A model generated the notes under the pieces. The model was not told the DNA's origin and searched no databases. It saw nothing but the letters and a program-made list of their open reading frames with translations. Below are positions 17,819 through 26,879 of a stretch of 47,421 bases of DNA, one piece after another. The first letter of the stretch is position 1. Each line of letters begins with the position of its first letter. Position numbers and translations under genes: made by a program. This DNA comes from Candidatus Accumulibacter necessarius (lineage in GTDB: Bacteria; Pseudomonadota; Gammaproteobacteria; Burkholderiales; Rhodocyclaceae), in NCBI GenBank assembly GCA_017302435.1, contig JAFLDL010000037.1:1-47421 (forward strand). The letters are read 5' to 3'.

Positions 17819-17828
17819 TGAGCAGCGC

Positions 17829-19166
17829 GTGAGTGCTGACCAGGGCCGAGCGCAGCCTCCAGCAGATCCGCTAGCGCTCTCCGACGCCAGCCTGACGTCC
17901 TGGCTGGCACATCTGGAGAGCCTCCACCCGAGCGGGCAGTGTGGCATCGAACTGGGTCTGGAGCGAGTCCTTCGCGTCAAGGATGTGTTGTCTCAGGATC
18001 TGCAATGTCCGGTGATCACGGTTGGTGGTACCAACGGCAAGGGTTCGACCTGCGCTTACCTGGAAGCCATGTACAGCTTTGCCGGTTACCGAGTAGGCTG
18101 CTACACCTCGCCGCATCTGCTCGAATACAACGAGCGGGTGCGGATTGGCCGGCTGCCGGTAGACGACAGTGGTCTGTGCGAGGCCTTTGCCCGGGTTGAG
18201 GCGGCGAGGCAGGCTGCCGGTGGCATAGCCCTGACCTACTTCGAGTTCGGTACACTTGCTGCCATCGAGGTCTTTTCCAGTCGTCAGGTCGAAGTCCTCA
18301 TCCTCGAAGTCGGGCTGGGTGGGCGCCTGGACGCGGTCAATGCCTACGACGCCGATTGCGCGGTGATAACCGGTATTGCGCTGGATCATACCAACTGGCT
18401 GGGGCCGACACGCGAATCGATTGCTTTCGAGAAGGCAGGCATCTTTCGTGCTGGTAGGCCGGCAATCTGTGCCGATCCCGATCCGCCACAGTCGCTCCTC
18501 GACCAGGCGCGGGCAATCGGCGCCGATGTCCACTTGCTCGGCCGCGATTTCGGCTATTTTGGCGACCAGTTACAGTGGACCTTCTGGGCCCGCAGGGGTC
18601 TGCGGCGCAGTGGCCTGGCAAATCCAGCCTTGCGGGGGGCGGGCCAGTTGCGTAATGCCTCTGCTGCGCTCGACGCCATCGAGTTGCTCAGGGAGCCGCT
18701 GCCAGTCCCGATGCAGGCGATAAGGCGGGGGCTGATCGAGCTGGATTTGCCGGGGCGCTTTCAGGTTATCCCTGGGCGTCCGGTCGTTGTCCTCGATGTG
18801 GCGCACAATCCGCAGGCTTTAGCAGGTCTCGCCGCCAGGCTCGGCGAAATGCCTTTTTGCGCGAGGACGATGGCCGTCGTCGGCATGCTCGGTGACAAGG
18901 ACATAGCGGGCTCGTTGGCGCCACTGGCGGGCAAGGTTGACCTGTGGCTGCTGGCTGACCTCAAGGTGCCACGGGGTACGTCGTCGGAAGTTCTCGAGGC
19001 GGTGGTGAAAGGGACTGGCCTGGGTGGCTGCGTCGAGCGCTTCGCTTCGCCAGACGAAGCCTTCGCGCGTTCTGCCGAGCTGGCCGGTGAAAATGATAGA
19101 ATTGTCGTCTTTGGATCGTTCTACACGGTCGCGGCCGTCATGCGCAGCATGCAGAATGGTCGCTGA
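17829..19166 (+). CDS. folC: Bifunctional folylpolyglutamate synthase/dihydrofolate synthase
   Basis: Joins dihydropteroate with glutamate and extends polyglutamate tails on folates. 445 residues. The ATP-binding loop GGTNGKGST is at 66-74, followed by the YTSPHL motif near 90 and ILEVGLGGRLDAVNAYD near 157-173, which are diagnostic for the Mur-ligase-like folate branch. The GTG at 17829 has no clear Shine-Dalgarno but lies 10 bases after the accD stop, so initiation is probably coupled. With folP at 35678-36517, two steps of the same pathway are in the window. Confidence 0.94.
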   Translation: MSADQGRAQPPADPLALSDASLTSWLAHLESLHPSGQCGIELGLERVLRVKDVLSQDLQCPVITVGGTNGKGSTCAYLEAMYSFAGYRVGCYTSPHLLEYNERVRIGRLPVDDSGLCEAFARVEAARQAAGGIALTYFEFGTLAAIEVFSSRQVEVLILEVGLGGRLDAVNAYDADCAVITGIALDHTNWLGPTRESIAFEKAGIFRAGRPAICADPDPPQSLLDQARAIGADVHLLGRDFGYFGDQLQWTFWARRGLRRSGLANPALRGAGQLRNASAALDAIELLREPLPVPMQAIRRGLIELDLPGRFQVIPGRPVVVLDVAHNPQALAGLAARLGEMPFCARTMAVVGMLGDKDIAGSLAPLAGKVDLWLLADLKVPRGTSSEVLEAVVKGTGLGGCVERFASPDEAFARSAELAGENDRIVVFGSFYTVAAVMRSMQNGR

Positions 19167-19197
19167 TTGAAGCGATGCGAGTGGATCCCCGATACCG

Positions 19198-20124
19198 ATG
19201 AGTGAATCACCTGACCCGCAGCTGCAGTTGAAGAAACGGGCGCGTCGCCGCCTCGTCGGGGCGGTGGCGTTTGCCGCACTGGCGGCCGTGGTCCTGCCCA
19301 TGGTTATGGACGAGGAACCAAAGCGACCGATCCAGGACGTCCAGATACGAATTCCCGGCCAGGACCAAGTGCCGTTCCGGCCGAAGGAACTGGCCGAAAG
19401 AGCGACACCTTCCCTGCCCGCTGCAGCGAGTGAGGCGGGCGGCGAGAAACACAGCGCACTGGCCTCCTCATCCGGCGAAGCCCCAGCGGCGCTGGCGGAA
19501 AAGGCTGCGGTCATTGCGGCGGTCCGATCAGGCGAGAAGACAGACGAGAAGGCGAGCGAAAAGAAATCTGCCAAGTCGGCTGATAAGCCCCCAGAAAAGG
19601 CGGACAAGAAAGGCATCAAGTCGGCTGAGAAGATGCAGGAAAAGCCGGCTGAAAAGAAAGTCAGCAAGCCCGCCGAGAAGGCGCCTGAAAAGGCGGTGGA
19701 GAAGCCTGTCGCGAAAGTCACGGACAAGGTGCCGGAAAAGCCACCCGTAAAGAAGGCCGACAAGCCGGCTGAGAAGCCACCCGAGACGGGTGCAGACGAG
19801 GTGGGCAAACCACCTGCTGACGACCTCCAACGTTCCGCTACGGTCCCCGCCGGCAAGCCGTCCGAAGCCGCGCCGGCAAGATCGGGCGCTGGTGGGCCGG
19901 CGGTGATTCTCATCGGAGCCTTTGCCAATCCCGAGAACGCCAAACAGTTACAGGGAAAAATCAACGGCGCCGGTGTCAGTACCTATACAGAAATTCTCGA
20001 TACGCCGGACGGCAAGAAAACACGCGTGCGCGCCGGACCCTTCCCCAATCGAGAGACTGCCGAGAAGGCGCTCGAGAAGTTGAAAAAGATTGGCGTCAGC
20101 GGGGTCGTCGCCGGTAGGCAATGA
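19198..20124 (+). CDS. SPOR-domain (DedD-like) cell-division protein with Lys/Glu/Pro repeat linker
   Basis: A 308-residue bitopic protein. A basic cytoplasmic start (LKKRARRR) precedes one membrane segment at about 18-37. Residues 112-196 form a low-complexity linker of repeated EKP/AEK/PEK units, almost all Lys, Glu, Pro and Ala. Residues 232-306 are a SPOR domain (ILIGAFANPENAKQL...RVRAGPFPNRETAEKAL) that binds denuded glycan at the division septum. It holds the dedD position between folC and cvpA, so a septal role is likely. The stop overlaps cvpA by 4 bases. Confidence 0.92.
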   Translation: MSESPDPQLQLKKRARRRLVGAVAFAALAAVVLPMVMDEEPKRPIQDVQIRIPGQDQVPFRPKELAERATPSLPAAASEAGGEKHSALASSSGEAPAALAEKAAVIAAVRSGEKTDEKASEKKSAKSADKPPEKADKKGIKSAEKMQEKPAEKKVSKPAEKAPEKAVEKPVAKVTDKVPEKPPVKKADKPAEKPPETGADEVGKPPADDLQRSATVPAGKPSEAAPARSGAGGPAVILIGAFANPENAKQLQGKINGAGVSTYTEILDTPDGKKTRVRAGPFPNRETAEKALEKLKKIGVSGVVAGRQ

Positions 20125-20609
20125 CAGTCTTTGATTACCTTGTGCTGTGTATCGTCGTCGTCTCGCTCCTGCTGGGGATGTGGCGGGGTGTGGTGGGTGA
20201 GATCATCGCTCTGGCGGCCTGGGTGCTCGCTTTCTTCGCAGCCAAGTGGTGGGGCGAACAGTTTGCTCAATGGTTCGTAGGCATTGCCGACCCGGCCCTC
20301 CGCCTCGTCGCCGCCTGGGTGACGGTGTTCGTGGCCGTGCTGTTTGCCATGGCGCTGCTTCGCCTGGCAGTGCGCGGCTTGCTCAAGGCATTGGGCATGA
20401 CCTTGAGCGATCGCCTGTTGGGGATCATCTTCGGGGTCGCCAGGGGCTTGTTGATCGTTATGGTCCTCGTTGCTGTTGGTGGGATGACGGCGCTGCCGAA
20501 GGAAAAGTGGTGGAGTGAGGCGTATTTTTCCGCTCCCCTTGAAACAGCCGTTCTGGCAAGCAAGCCTTGGTTGCCAACCGACGTGGCTAGACGAATCAGG
20601 TTTGGGTAG
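20121..20609 (+). CDS. cvpA: CvpA family membrane protein
   Basis: A 162-residue protein with four membrane segments (about 2-20, 30-50, 60-85 and 100-125). The first block FDYLVLCIVVVSLLLGMWRGVVGEII matches the CvpA family start, and DRLLGIIFGVARGLLIV is the second conserved block. In E. coli CvpA is needed for colicin V production and tolerance to bile salts; its molecular function is unsettled. The ATG overlaps the SPOR gene stop (ATGA), and purF starts 9 bases downstream, the usual cvpA-purF arrangement. Confidence 0.93.
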   Translation: MTVFDYLVLCIVVVSLLLGMWRGVVGEIIALAAWVLAFFAAKWWGEQFAQWFVGIADPALRLVAAWVTVFVAVLFAMALLRLAVRGLLKALGMTLSDRLLGIIFGVARGLLIVMVLVAVGGMTALPKEKWWSEAYFSAPLETAVLASKPWLPTDVARRIRFG

Positions 20610-20618
20610 GTAAAGATT

Positions 20619-22145
20619 ATGTGCGGAATTCTTGGGGTTGTCGCAACCACGCCGGTCAATCAGCTGCTCTATGATGGCTTGATGGTCTTGCAGCATCGAG
20701 GGCAGGACGCGGCCGGCATCGTGACAGTCGAGGACGATGCCTTTCACATGCACAAGGGGTCGGGACTGGTGCGCGACGTGTTTCGGACGCGCAACATGCG
20801 GGCTTTGCCGGGTAACATGGGGATCGCCCATTGCCGTTACCCGACTGCCGGTTCGGCGTTCGACGCGGCCCTCTCGCAGCCCTTCTATGTCAACTCCCCG
20901 TTCGGCATCGTTCTCGGACACAACGGCAACCTGACCAATGCCGAGCAACTCAAGCAGGAGATGTTCCTTCAGGATCTGCGACACATCAACACCGGATCTG
21001 ATTCCGAGGTTCTGCTCAACACGCTGGCACATGAACTGCAGACCACAGCCAGCGGGTGTCGGCTGGATCTCGATACGATTTTTGCCGCAGTTTCTGCAGT
21101 GCATCGACGCTGCCGGGGGGCTTACGCAGTGGTGGCGATGATCGCTGGTCACGGCATGCTTGCCTTCCGTGATCCCTTCGGGATTCGACCCCTGATCTTC
21201 GGTATCAACGAGACGTCCGCAGGTCCCGAGTACCTGTTTGCTTCCGAGTCGGTGGCGCTGGATACCCTGGGTTTTCAGGTGCTGCGCGATGTCGCACCGG
21301 GTGAGGCGGTCTTCATCGATCTCGAGCACCGTCTGCACCAACGTCAATGTGCGACGAATGCGGCCCTGTCTCCCTGTATTTTTGAGTTTGTCTATCTCGC
21401 CCGGCCGGACTCGGTGATCGACGGCGTATCGGTCTACGAAGCACGTTTGCGTATGGGTGAGCATCTGGCCGACAAACTCGTGAAGCACATTCCTGTTGAG
21501 CAGATTGATGTCGTCATCCCGATCCCCGATTCGAGTCGTCCGTCGGCGATGCAGCTGGCGCAGCGCATCGGCGTCCCGTATCGTGAAGGCTTTGTCAAGA
21601 ACCGCTACATCGGTCGCACCTTCATAATGCCTGGTCAGGCGACGCGCGCGCGGTCGGTTCGCCAGAAGCTCAACACCGTGGCACAGGAGTTCAGGGGCAA
21701 GCGTGTCCTGCTGGTCGACGATTCGATCGTGCGCGGCACGACCAGCCGCGAGATTGTCGAGATGGCCCGTGCTGCCGGTGCACTAAAGGTTTACTTTGCT
21801 TCTGCTTCGCCGCCCGTGCGCTACCCCAATGTCTATGGCATCGACATGCCGACGCGTGCGGAACTGATTGCCACCGGTCGTACTGGCGAGGAGATAGGCG
21901 TCGAAATTGGTGCCGACGCTCTGGTCTATCAGGACCTGGAAGCGTTGAAGGCTTCGGTTCGTGACCTCAAACCCTCGCTGTGTCACTTCGATACCTCGTG
22001 CTTTGATGGCTCTTACGTAACCGGCGATGTCAGCCCGGAGTACCTGATGGCCATCGAGATGGCCAGAGAAGGTCACCGTACAACGACCAAGGAAGAGCGC
22101 CGGGCGTCGCGGCAGTTGCAGTTGAACCTGATGTCTGCAGGCTGA
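20619..22145 (+). CDS. purF: Amidophosphoribosyltransferase
   Basis: First committed step of purine synthesis: glutamine plus PRPP gives phosphoribosylamine. The 508-residue protein starts MCGILGVV, so Cys2 becomes the Ntn nucleophile once the initiator methionine is removed. LQHRGQDAAGIV and GIAHCRYPTAG are in the glutaminase half. The PRPP-binding loop VLLVDDSIVRGTTS is near 361-374, in the phosphoribosyltransferase half. It is preceded by cvpA and followed by metZ after 5 bases. No PurR-type operator was recognised upstream. Confidence 0.97.
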   Translation: MCGILGVVATTPVNQLLYDGLMVLQHRGQDAAGIVTVEDDAFHMHKGSGLVRDVFRTRNMRALPGNMGIAHCRYPTAGSAFDAALSQPFYVNSPFGIVLGHNGNLTNAEQLKQEMFLQDLRHINTGSDSEVLLNTLAHELQTTASGCRLDLDTIFAAVSAVHRRCRGAYAVVAMIAGHGMLAFRDPFGIRPLIFGINETSAGPEYLFASESVALDTLGFQVLRDVAPGEAVFIDLEHRLHQRQCATNAALSPCIFEFVYLARPDSVIDGVSVYEARLRMGEHLADKLVKHIPVEQIDVVIPIPDSSRPSAMQLAQRIGVPYREGFVKNRYIGRTFIMPGQATRARSVRQKLNTVAQEFRGKRVLLVDDSIVRGTTSREIVEMARAAGALKVYFASASPPVRYPNVYGIDMPTRAELIATGRTGEEIGVEIGADALVYQDLEALKASVRDLKPSLCHFDTSCFDGSYVTGDVSPEYLMAIEMAREGHRTTTKEERRASRQLQLNLMSAG

Positions 22146-22150
22146 AGGCG

Positions 22151-23332
22151 ATGGACACCAGCCCAAAATACGCCCTGGAGACGCTGGCAGTGCGTGCCGG
22201 GCAGGAACGGAGCCAGTTCAACGAGCACAGTGAAGCGTTGTATCTGACGTCGAGTTTTGTCTTTACCACTGCGGCGCAGGCCGCCGCTCGTTTCTCGGGC
22301 GAGGAAGAAGGCAATGTGTACTCGCGTTTCACCAATCCGACGGTCTCCGCCTTCCAGCATCGTCTGGCCGCCCTGGAAGGTGCGGAGGCTTGCGTTGCCA
22401 CCGCTTCCGGAATGTCGGCCATTCTCTCGCTGGTGATGGCGCTATGCAGCAGCGGCGATCACATCGTCGCCTCGACAGGTTTGTTCGGCGCAACCCAGCA
22501 GTTGCTCGGCACCATCCTGCCGCGTTTCGGAATCGGGACCAGCTTCGTCGCCCAAACCGACGTCGCTGCGTGGCAAGCCGCGATGCGGCCGGAAACCAAG
22601 CTCTTCTTTCTTGAAACGCCGTCGAATCCTCTGACCGAAATCGCCGACATCGGCGCTCTGGTGACAGTTGCACACGCGCAGGGGGTGTTGCTGGCGGTTG
22701 ACAACTGCTTCTGCACGCCGATCTTGCAGCGACCACTTGATCTTGGTGCTGATCTGGTTGTCCATTCGGCGACCAAGTTCCTCGATGGGCAGGGGCGCGT
22801 CCTCGGCGGCGCCGTCGCCGGGCCAAAAAGGTTGACCGACGAGGTCTTCAAGTTCTTGCGCACCGCCGGGCCGACGCTCTCCGCTTTCAACGCCTGGGTC
22901 TTGCTGAAAGGGCTGGAGACACTTCAGATTCGCCTCGAAGCGCAGTCGTCAAGAGCACTGCAGCTTGCGCTGTGGCTGGAGAAACATCCCCGGGTCAGGC
23001 GGGTCTACTACCCTGGCTTGCCGTCTCACCCGCAGTTCGACCTTGCGCGTCGCCAGCAGAAAAGCGGCGGCGCGATTGTCTCCTTCGTCGTCGACGGCGC
23101 GCGGGCCGAAGCCTGGAAGGTGGTGGACAGCTGTCGTTTGCTGTCGATCACGGCCAATCTCGGGGACACCAAGACCACTCTGACGCATCCGGCCTCAACC
23201 ACGCATGCTCGCATCACCCCGGAGCAGCGCGCGGCGGCCGGCATCGGCGAGGACTTGCTGCGGATCGCGGTTGGACTCGAAGCCGTGGTGGATCTGCAGA
23301 ACGACCTCGACTCCGGCTTGTCGTCGATCTAG
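22151..23332 (+). CDS. metZ: O-succinylhomoserine sulfhydrylase
   Basis: Gamma-family PLP enzyme that makes homocysteine directly from O-succinylhomoserine and sulfide. 393 residues. The PLP lysine is K209 in VVHSATKFLDGQGR; GQG after the lysine, in place of the GHSD of cystathionine synthases, is typical of MetZ. NVYSRFTNPTV near 56-66 and the C-terminal NLGDTKTTLTHPASTTH are family signatures. The purF-metZ order is common in beta- and gammaproteobacteria. The last 4 bases overlap the end of the convergent small membrane-protein gene. Confidence 0.94.
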   Translation: MDTSPKYALETLAVRAGQERSQFNEHSEALYLTSSFVFTTAAQAAARFSGEEEGNVYSRFTNPTVSAFQHRLAALEGAEACVATASGMSAILSLVMALCSSGDHIVASTGLFGATQQLLGTILPRFGIGTSFVAQTDVAAWQAAMRPETKLFFLETPSNPLTEIADIGALVTVAHAQGVLLAVDNCFCTPILQRPLDLGADLVVHSATKFLDGQGRVLGGAVAGPKRLTDEVFKFLRTAGPTLSAFNAWVLLKGLETLQIRLEAQSSRALQLALWLEKHPRVRRVYYPGLPSHPQFDLARRQQKSGGAIVSFVVDGARAEAWKVVDSCRLLSITANLGDTKTTLTHPASTTHARITPEQRAAAGIGEDLLRIAVGLEAVVDLQNDLDSGLSSI

Positions 23333-23625
23333 CTGCTGCCGGCGGGTTCCCGGCGCTTGGGTCGGGCCAAGTCTTCGCGCTCGCTGGCGGCTTTCCTGAG
23401 CGCCTCCTTGGCGACGCTCGGCATCATGAAGTAAGTCATCAGGCTCGAGCAAATGCAGACCAGCCAGAAGAGAAAGAAGCCAGTAGAGTAGGTGGCCGTC
23501 GCCGACCATTCGACACGTTCTCCGAACAGGTATAGCTGCGCCGGATCGATCATCGTGAAGAAAAGCACTTCTGCGATTCCCGCCGCGATGAACGCCGGCC
23601 ACAGTACCCAGATCACGTGCTTCAT
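23329..23625 (-). CDS. Small membrane protein, unknown function
   Basis: A 98-residue protein with two membrane segments: MKHVIWVLWPAFIAAGIAEVLFF at about 3-23 and STGFFLFWLVCICSSLMTYF at about 47-66. A charged cytoplasmic tail follows (EREDLARPKRREP). The start was set at ATG 23625 because a good ribosome-binding site (ggagaag) precedes it; the longer in-frame start adds a polar tail. It overlaps metZ tail to tail by 4 bases. No family was recognised. Confidence 0.7.
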   Translation of the reverse strand: MKHVIWVLWPAFIAAGIAEVLFFTMIDPAQLYLFGERVEWSATATYSTGFFLFWLVCICSSLMTYFMMPSVAKEALRKAASEREDLARPKRREPAGSS

Positions 23626-23871
23626 GTCTTCTCCCTGTTGCTGATGTTGGAAAGGAGGCTGGTTCCGCAAAACCGCCTGCCACGGCAGGCCGGAGCCGTA
23701 TGACCGATCATGGCTGGAGGTTCAACGAGGTCGAGCTGTCCTTGGTGTCCGAAATGTCGCACAGAGCGCGCCCTCTTTCAAGAAGGAAATTCGTTCTACG
23801 ATGCGGGAGGCAGACGCTCGGGGCTGGATTGGCAGCCACGGGGGCGTTCGCCTGGTAACCAATACCCCGGC

Positions 23872-24726
23872 TCAGCGTGTCTTGGCTGGCCTGGAGACAA
23901 ACAGCTCCGGATCGACCATGGTGCCGTTTAGAATCACGCTCCAGTGGAGGTGTGGGCCGGTCGCGCGGCCGGTCATCCCCACCAGTCCGAGCCGCTGTCC
24001 CTTGCTGACCGCCTCCCCGGGCTGTACATCGATGCGGTCGAGATGGCAGTACATGCTGATCAGACCATTGCCGTGATCGACGAACACGGTCTTGCCGTTG
24101 AAGAAATAGTCATCGCTGGCCAGCACGATACCCGGCGCATTGGCCTTGACGGGCGACCCGCGCGCGGCAGCGATGTCGAAGCCGGCATGCGGCGAACGTG
24201 GCTCGCCGTTGAAGAACCGGCGCACGCCGAACCGCCCGGTCAGCCGTCCGTCCGCTGGCAGGACGAAACTCGTGTCAGCATCTTCTGTGCCGCGCCAATG
24301 ACGCTTGAGTTTCCGGATGGCGGCGATCTCGCCCTCCACGCGCTCCAGGTCGGCGGGCGAAAGTTGCACCTTGCCGGTATCCTTGAGCGTGATCCGCTGT
24401 TCCGGATAGTTCTTCGCGGCAACACTGAAGGCGATGCTGCGCGTTTCGCGCTCTCCCGTTGCGACCCGCAGTTCGTGTTCGCCTGGCTCGGTATCGAGCG
24501 CCAGTCCGACCACGGCGAACCACTGACCGGCCTCCGCAGCAACCAGAACAGGCTGCTCGCCAAGCCAGGCGCGCGGCTGGCCCACCTCAGCGAAAACCGG
24601 GCCGAGAGAAACCAGGGCCACCCCGCCGGGGACGCTGGCCGCCCGGGGCAAGGCCGCGCGCGCGGGCGGCGGCAGGAAGAGCAACAGGCTCAAGCAAATA
24701 GCAGCGACCCCGCAGCGGGCGAGCAT
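23872..24726 (-). CDS. M23 (LytM-like) peptidase, periplasmic
   Basis: A 284-residue protein with a signal peptide (MLARCGVAAICLSLLLFLPP, cut near ARA) and a C-terminal LytM domain. The zinc ligands are in HAGFDIAA (H-x3-D, near 180) and GPHLHWSV (HxH, near 260). Before the domain is an immunoglobulin-like or linker region with VGLALDTEPGEHEL. It should cleave peptidoglycan cross-links or, if inactive, activate amidases; the full set of ligands favours activity. The start was chosen for the signal peptide; the frame is open for another 127 codons upstream but that part is antisense to ypfJ. It is 22 bases downstream of ypfJ and likely co-transcribed. Confidence 0.88.
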   Translation of the reverse strand: MLARCGVAAICLSLLLFLPPPARAALPRAASVPGGVALVSLGPVFAEVGQPRAWLGEQPVLVAAEAGQWFAVVGLALDTEPGEHELRVATGERETRSIAFSVAAKNYPEQRITLKDTGKVQLSPADLERVEGEIAAIRKLKRHWRGTEDADTSFVLPADGRLTGRFGVRRFFNGEPRSPHAGFDIAAARGSPVKANAPGIVLASDDYFFNGKTVFVDHGNGLISMYCHLDRIDVQPGEAVSKGQRLGLVGMTGRATGPHLHWSVILNGTMVDPELFVSRPAKTR

Positions 24727-24748
24727 GGTCGGTTCGGATTCCCGCTGG

Positions 24749-25609
24749 CTAAAGCGACGCCGCATTGAACGTATCGCACTGCCGCACGTCACCCGACTCC
24801 ATTCCTCGTTTGAACCAGCGCACGCGTTGCTCGGAAGTGCCGTGGGTGAACGACTCGGGGACGATCTGGCCCTGCGTCTGCCTTTGCAGGCGATCGTCAC
24901 CGATTGCCGAGGCGGCCGTGAGCGCCTGCTCGGTTTCGCCTGGTTCAAGGATCTTCTGCATGCTGTCGGCGCGATGTCCCCAGACGCCGGCGAAGCAGTC
25001 CGCCTGCAGTTCGAGCCGCACCGACAACTCATTCGCCGCGGCCTTGTTGCCACTGCGCTGCTGTGCCGCGTGGACCTTGTCGGAAATACCGAGCAGGTTC
25101 TGCACATGGTGACCGACCTCGTGCGCGATCACGTAGGCCTGGGCAAACTCGCCAGGGGCGTGAAAGCGCTCCCTGAGGTCGCGGTAGAACGCCAGGTCGA
25201 TGTAGACCTTCTGATCGGCGGGGCAGTAGAACGGGCCCATCGCCGACTTTCCCGTGCCACATGCCGTCGGCGTGGAGCCGGTAAACAGCACCAGCTTTGG
25301 TTCCCGGTAGCGACGCCCGGCCTCACTGAAAACCATCTGCCAGGTGGTCTCGGTGCTGCCGAGCACCTTGGCAACAAAGGTGGCCATCTCGTCGCTGGCC
25401 GGCGGTTTCTGTGCGGGTCGTATTGCTGGCGTGGAGGGACCAGGGCTCGATGCCAATCCGAGGATCACCGCCGGATCGATGCCAAAAAAATAGCCGGCAG
25501 CGAGCGCTATGACCAGCGTGCCGATACCGACGCTTCCCCGTCCGATACCCCCTCCGCCACCCCTTCTGTCCTCGACGTTCTGACTCGCCTGCTGGTCATC
25601 CAGACGCAT
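24749..25609 (-). CDS. ypfJ: YpfJ family neutral zinc metallopeptidase-like membrane protein
   Basis: A 286-residue protein of the YpfJ/KPN_02809 family. A polar start (MRLDDQQASQNVEDRRG) and a glycine-rich stretch precede one membrane segment at about 28-52. The HEVGH zinc site is at 163-167 inside AYVIAHEVGHHVQNLL, and FAGVWGHRADS near 208-218 carries downstream conserved residues. Two cysteines (in ACGTG and FYCPAD) are typical of the family. The physiological substrate is unknown. It precedes the M23 gene on the same strand, which suggests a joint envelope role. Confidence 0.9.
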   Translation of the reverse strand: MRLDDQQASQNVEDRRGGGGGIGRGSVGIGTLVIALAAGYFFGIDPAVILGLASSPGPSTPAIRPAQKPPASDEMATFVAKVLGSTETTWQMVFSEAGRRYREPKLVLFTGSTPTACGTGKSAMGPFYCPADQKVYIDLAFYRDLRERFHAPGEFAQAYVIAHEVGHHVQNLLGISDKVHAAQQRSGNKAAANELSVRLELQADCFAGVWGHRADSMQKILEPGETEQALTAASAIGDDRLQRQTQGQIVPESFTHGTSEQRVRWFKRGMESGDVRQCDTFNAASL

Positions 25610-25736
25610 GATCTTTCCCTGAGTGCGTTTCGATCGGGCTTAATGTTAGCAGAATGGTGGGCAAAGGACCGAGCTCCTGCCAATGCATGATTCATCCTCC
25701 GCATGTGATTCCGCCGTCGGCATCATGAACAAAATG

Positions 25737-25764
25737 TGGACAAAGCTCGATTTTCGTGCATAAT
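25737..25764 (+). promoter_or_regulatory. Putative promoter for the phosphate transporter genes
   Basis: TGGACA (25737-25742) and CATAAT (25759-25764) are separated by 16 bases, about 56 bases before the transporter start. No Pho-box direct repeat (CTGTCAT-like) was seen beside it. Confidence 0.5.
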
Positions 25765-25820
25765 CCGCGCACTTTTTACAAGAAGCGGGCCGACGAGGCA
25801 CGTTCACAGGAAGGGTGCGT

Positions 25821-26864
25821 ATGGATACTCTATTTTGGCTTGCCGTAGCGACCGTTATCATCGTGTTGTTCTTCGATTACACCAACGGCTTTCACGATGC
25901 CGCGAACATCGTGGCGACCATCATCGCTTCGCGGGCAATGACGCCGGCACAGGCGGTCATGGTTGTCGGGGTTTTCGAATTCCTCGGACCACTGCTCGGG
26001 GGGACGGCGGTAGCCAACACGATTGGCAAGTTCGTCGATCTGTCGACCGTTGACGCCCACCTGGCGGTGCTGATCCTCTTCTGCGGCTTGCTCGGTGCCA
26101 TTGTCTGGAATCTCGCGACCTGGTGGTTCGGCATTCCATCATCCTCATCGCATGCGTTGGTTGGTGGCCTTGCGGGTGCCGTGGTGGCGGCCGTCGGCTC
26201 CGAGTACGTGATCTGGGGCTGGTCGCCTCTGATGCAGGACGGCAAGCTTATCGGCGTGATGAAGGTGCTGGTGTCGCTGTTCCTCTCGCCGCTGCTCGGC
26301 TTCTGGGTCGGATTCCTGGTTTTCCGTATCGGGCGGAAGCTGATGGCCGGCGCCAGGCCGACCGCCAACAACACTCTGCGCAAGCTGCAGTTCCTCAGCG
26401 CGGCGACCCTGGCCTTCTCGCACGGCGCCAACGACGCGCAGAAAAGCATGGGCATGCTGACGCTGGTGCTGCTGCTCGGCGGTTTCATCCCGAAATTCGA
26501 GGTACCGTTCTGGGTGGTCCTGGCATGCGCCACAGCGATCACCCTCGGCATCCTGTCCGGCGGCTGGCGGATTGTGCGGACGCTCGGCTTTGCCATCTAC
26601 CGTGTACGACCGCTGCACGCCTTGTCTTCGCAGCTCACTTCCGGGCTGCTGATTCTCTCCGCCTCGGTGGTCGGGGCACCGGTATCGACGACGCACGTGG
26701 TCGCCACCTCGATCATGGGCATCGGCTATTCCGAGCGCCCACGCGCCGTGCGCTGGAAAAAGGCGGTTGACATTGCCAAGACCTGGGTGATCACCATCCC
26801 GGCTTCAGCACTGACTGCCATTGTTTGCTACGCCCTGGCCAGAATCATACTTGGCCAACACTAA
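25821..26864 (+). CDS. PiT-family inorganic phosphate transporter
   Basis: A 347-residue low-affinity phosphate (metal-phosphate) symporter of the inner membrane with about ten segments. The duplicated family signature appears as NGFHDAANIVAT at 22-33 and HGANDAQKSMG at 201-211; VSTTHVVATSIMG near 290 is the third block. The start at ATG 25821 is favoured because aggaagg lies 6 bases upstream; GTG 25815 is in frame and would add two residues. It is 15 bases before a DUF47 gene, the common PiT-PhoU-like pair. In polyphosphate-accumulating relatives this transporter moves phosphate in and out with cation exchange; that link here is inferred. Confidence 0.95.
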   Translation: MDTLFWLAVATVIIVLFFDYTNGFHDAANIVATIIASRAMTPAQAVMVVGVFEFLGPLLGGTAVANTIGKFVDLSTVDAHLAVLILFCGLLGAIVWNLATWWFGIPSSSSHALVGGLAGAVVAAVGSEYVIWGWSPLMQDGKLIGVMKVLVSLFLSPLLGFWVGFLVFRIGRKLMAGARPTANNTLRKLQFLSAATLAFSHGANDAQKSMGMLTLVLLLGGFIPKFEVPFWVVLACATAITLGILSGGWRIVRTLGFAIYRVRPLHALSSQLTSGLLILSASVVGAPVSTTHVVATSIMGIGYSERPRAVRWKKAVDIAKTWVITIPASALTAIVCYALARIILGQH

Positions 26865-26879
26865 CTGAGGAGATGAACC

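Noticed and set aside
24727-25107. Extension of the M23 peptidase by 127 residues upstream
   Set aside because: That part reads the ypfJ gene in another frame, is Arg/Ser-rich shadow sequence and would bury the signal peptide.
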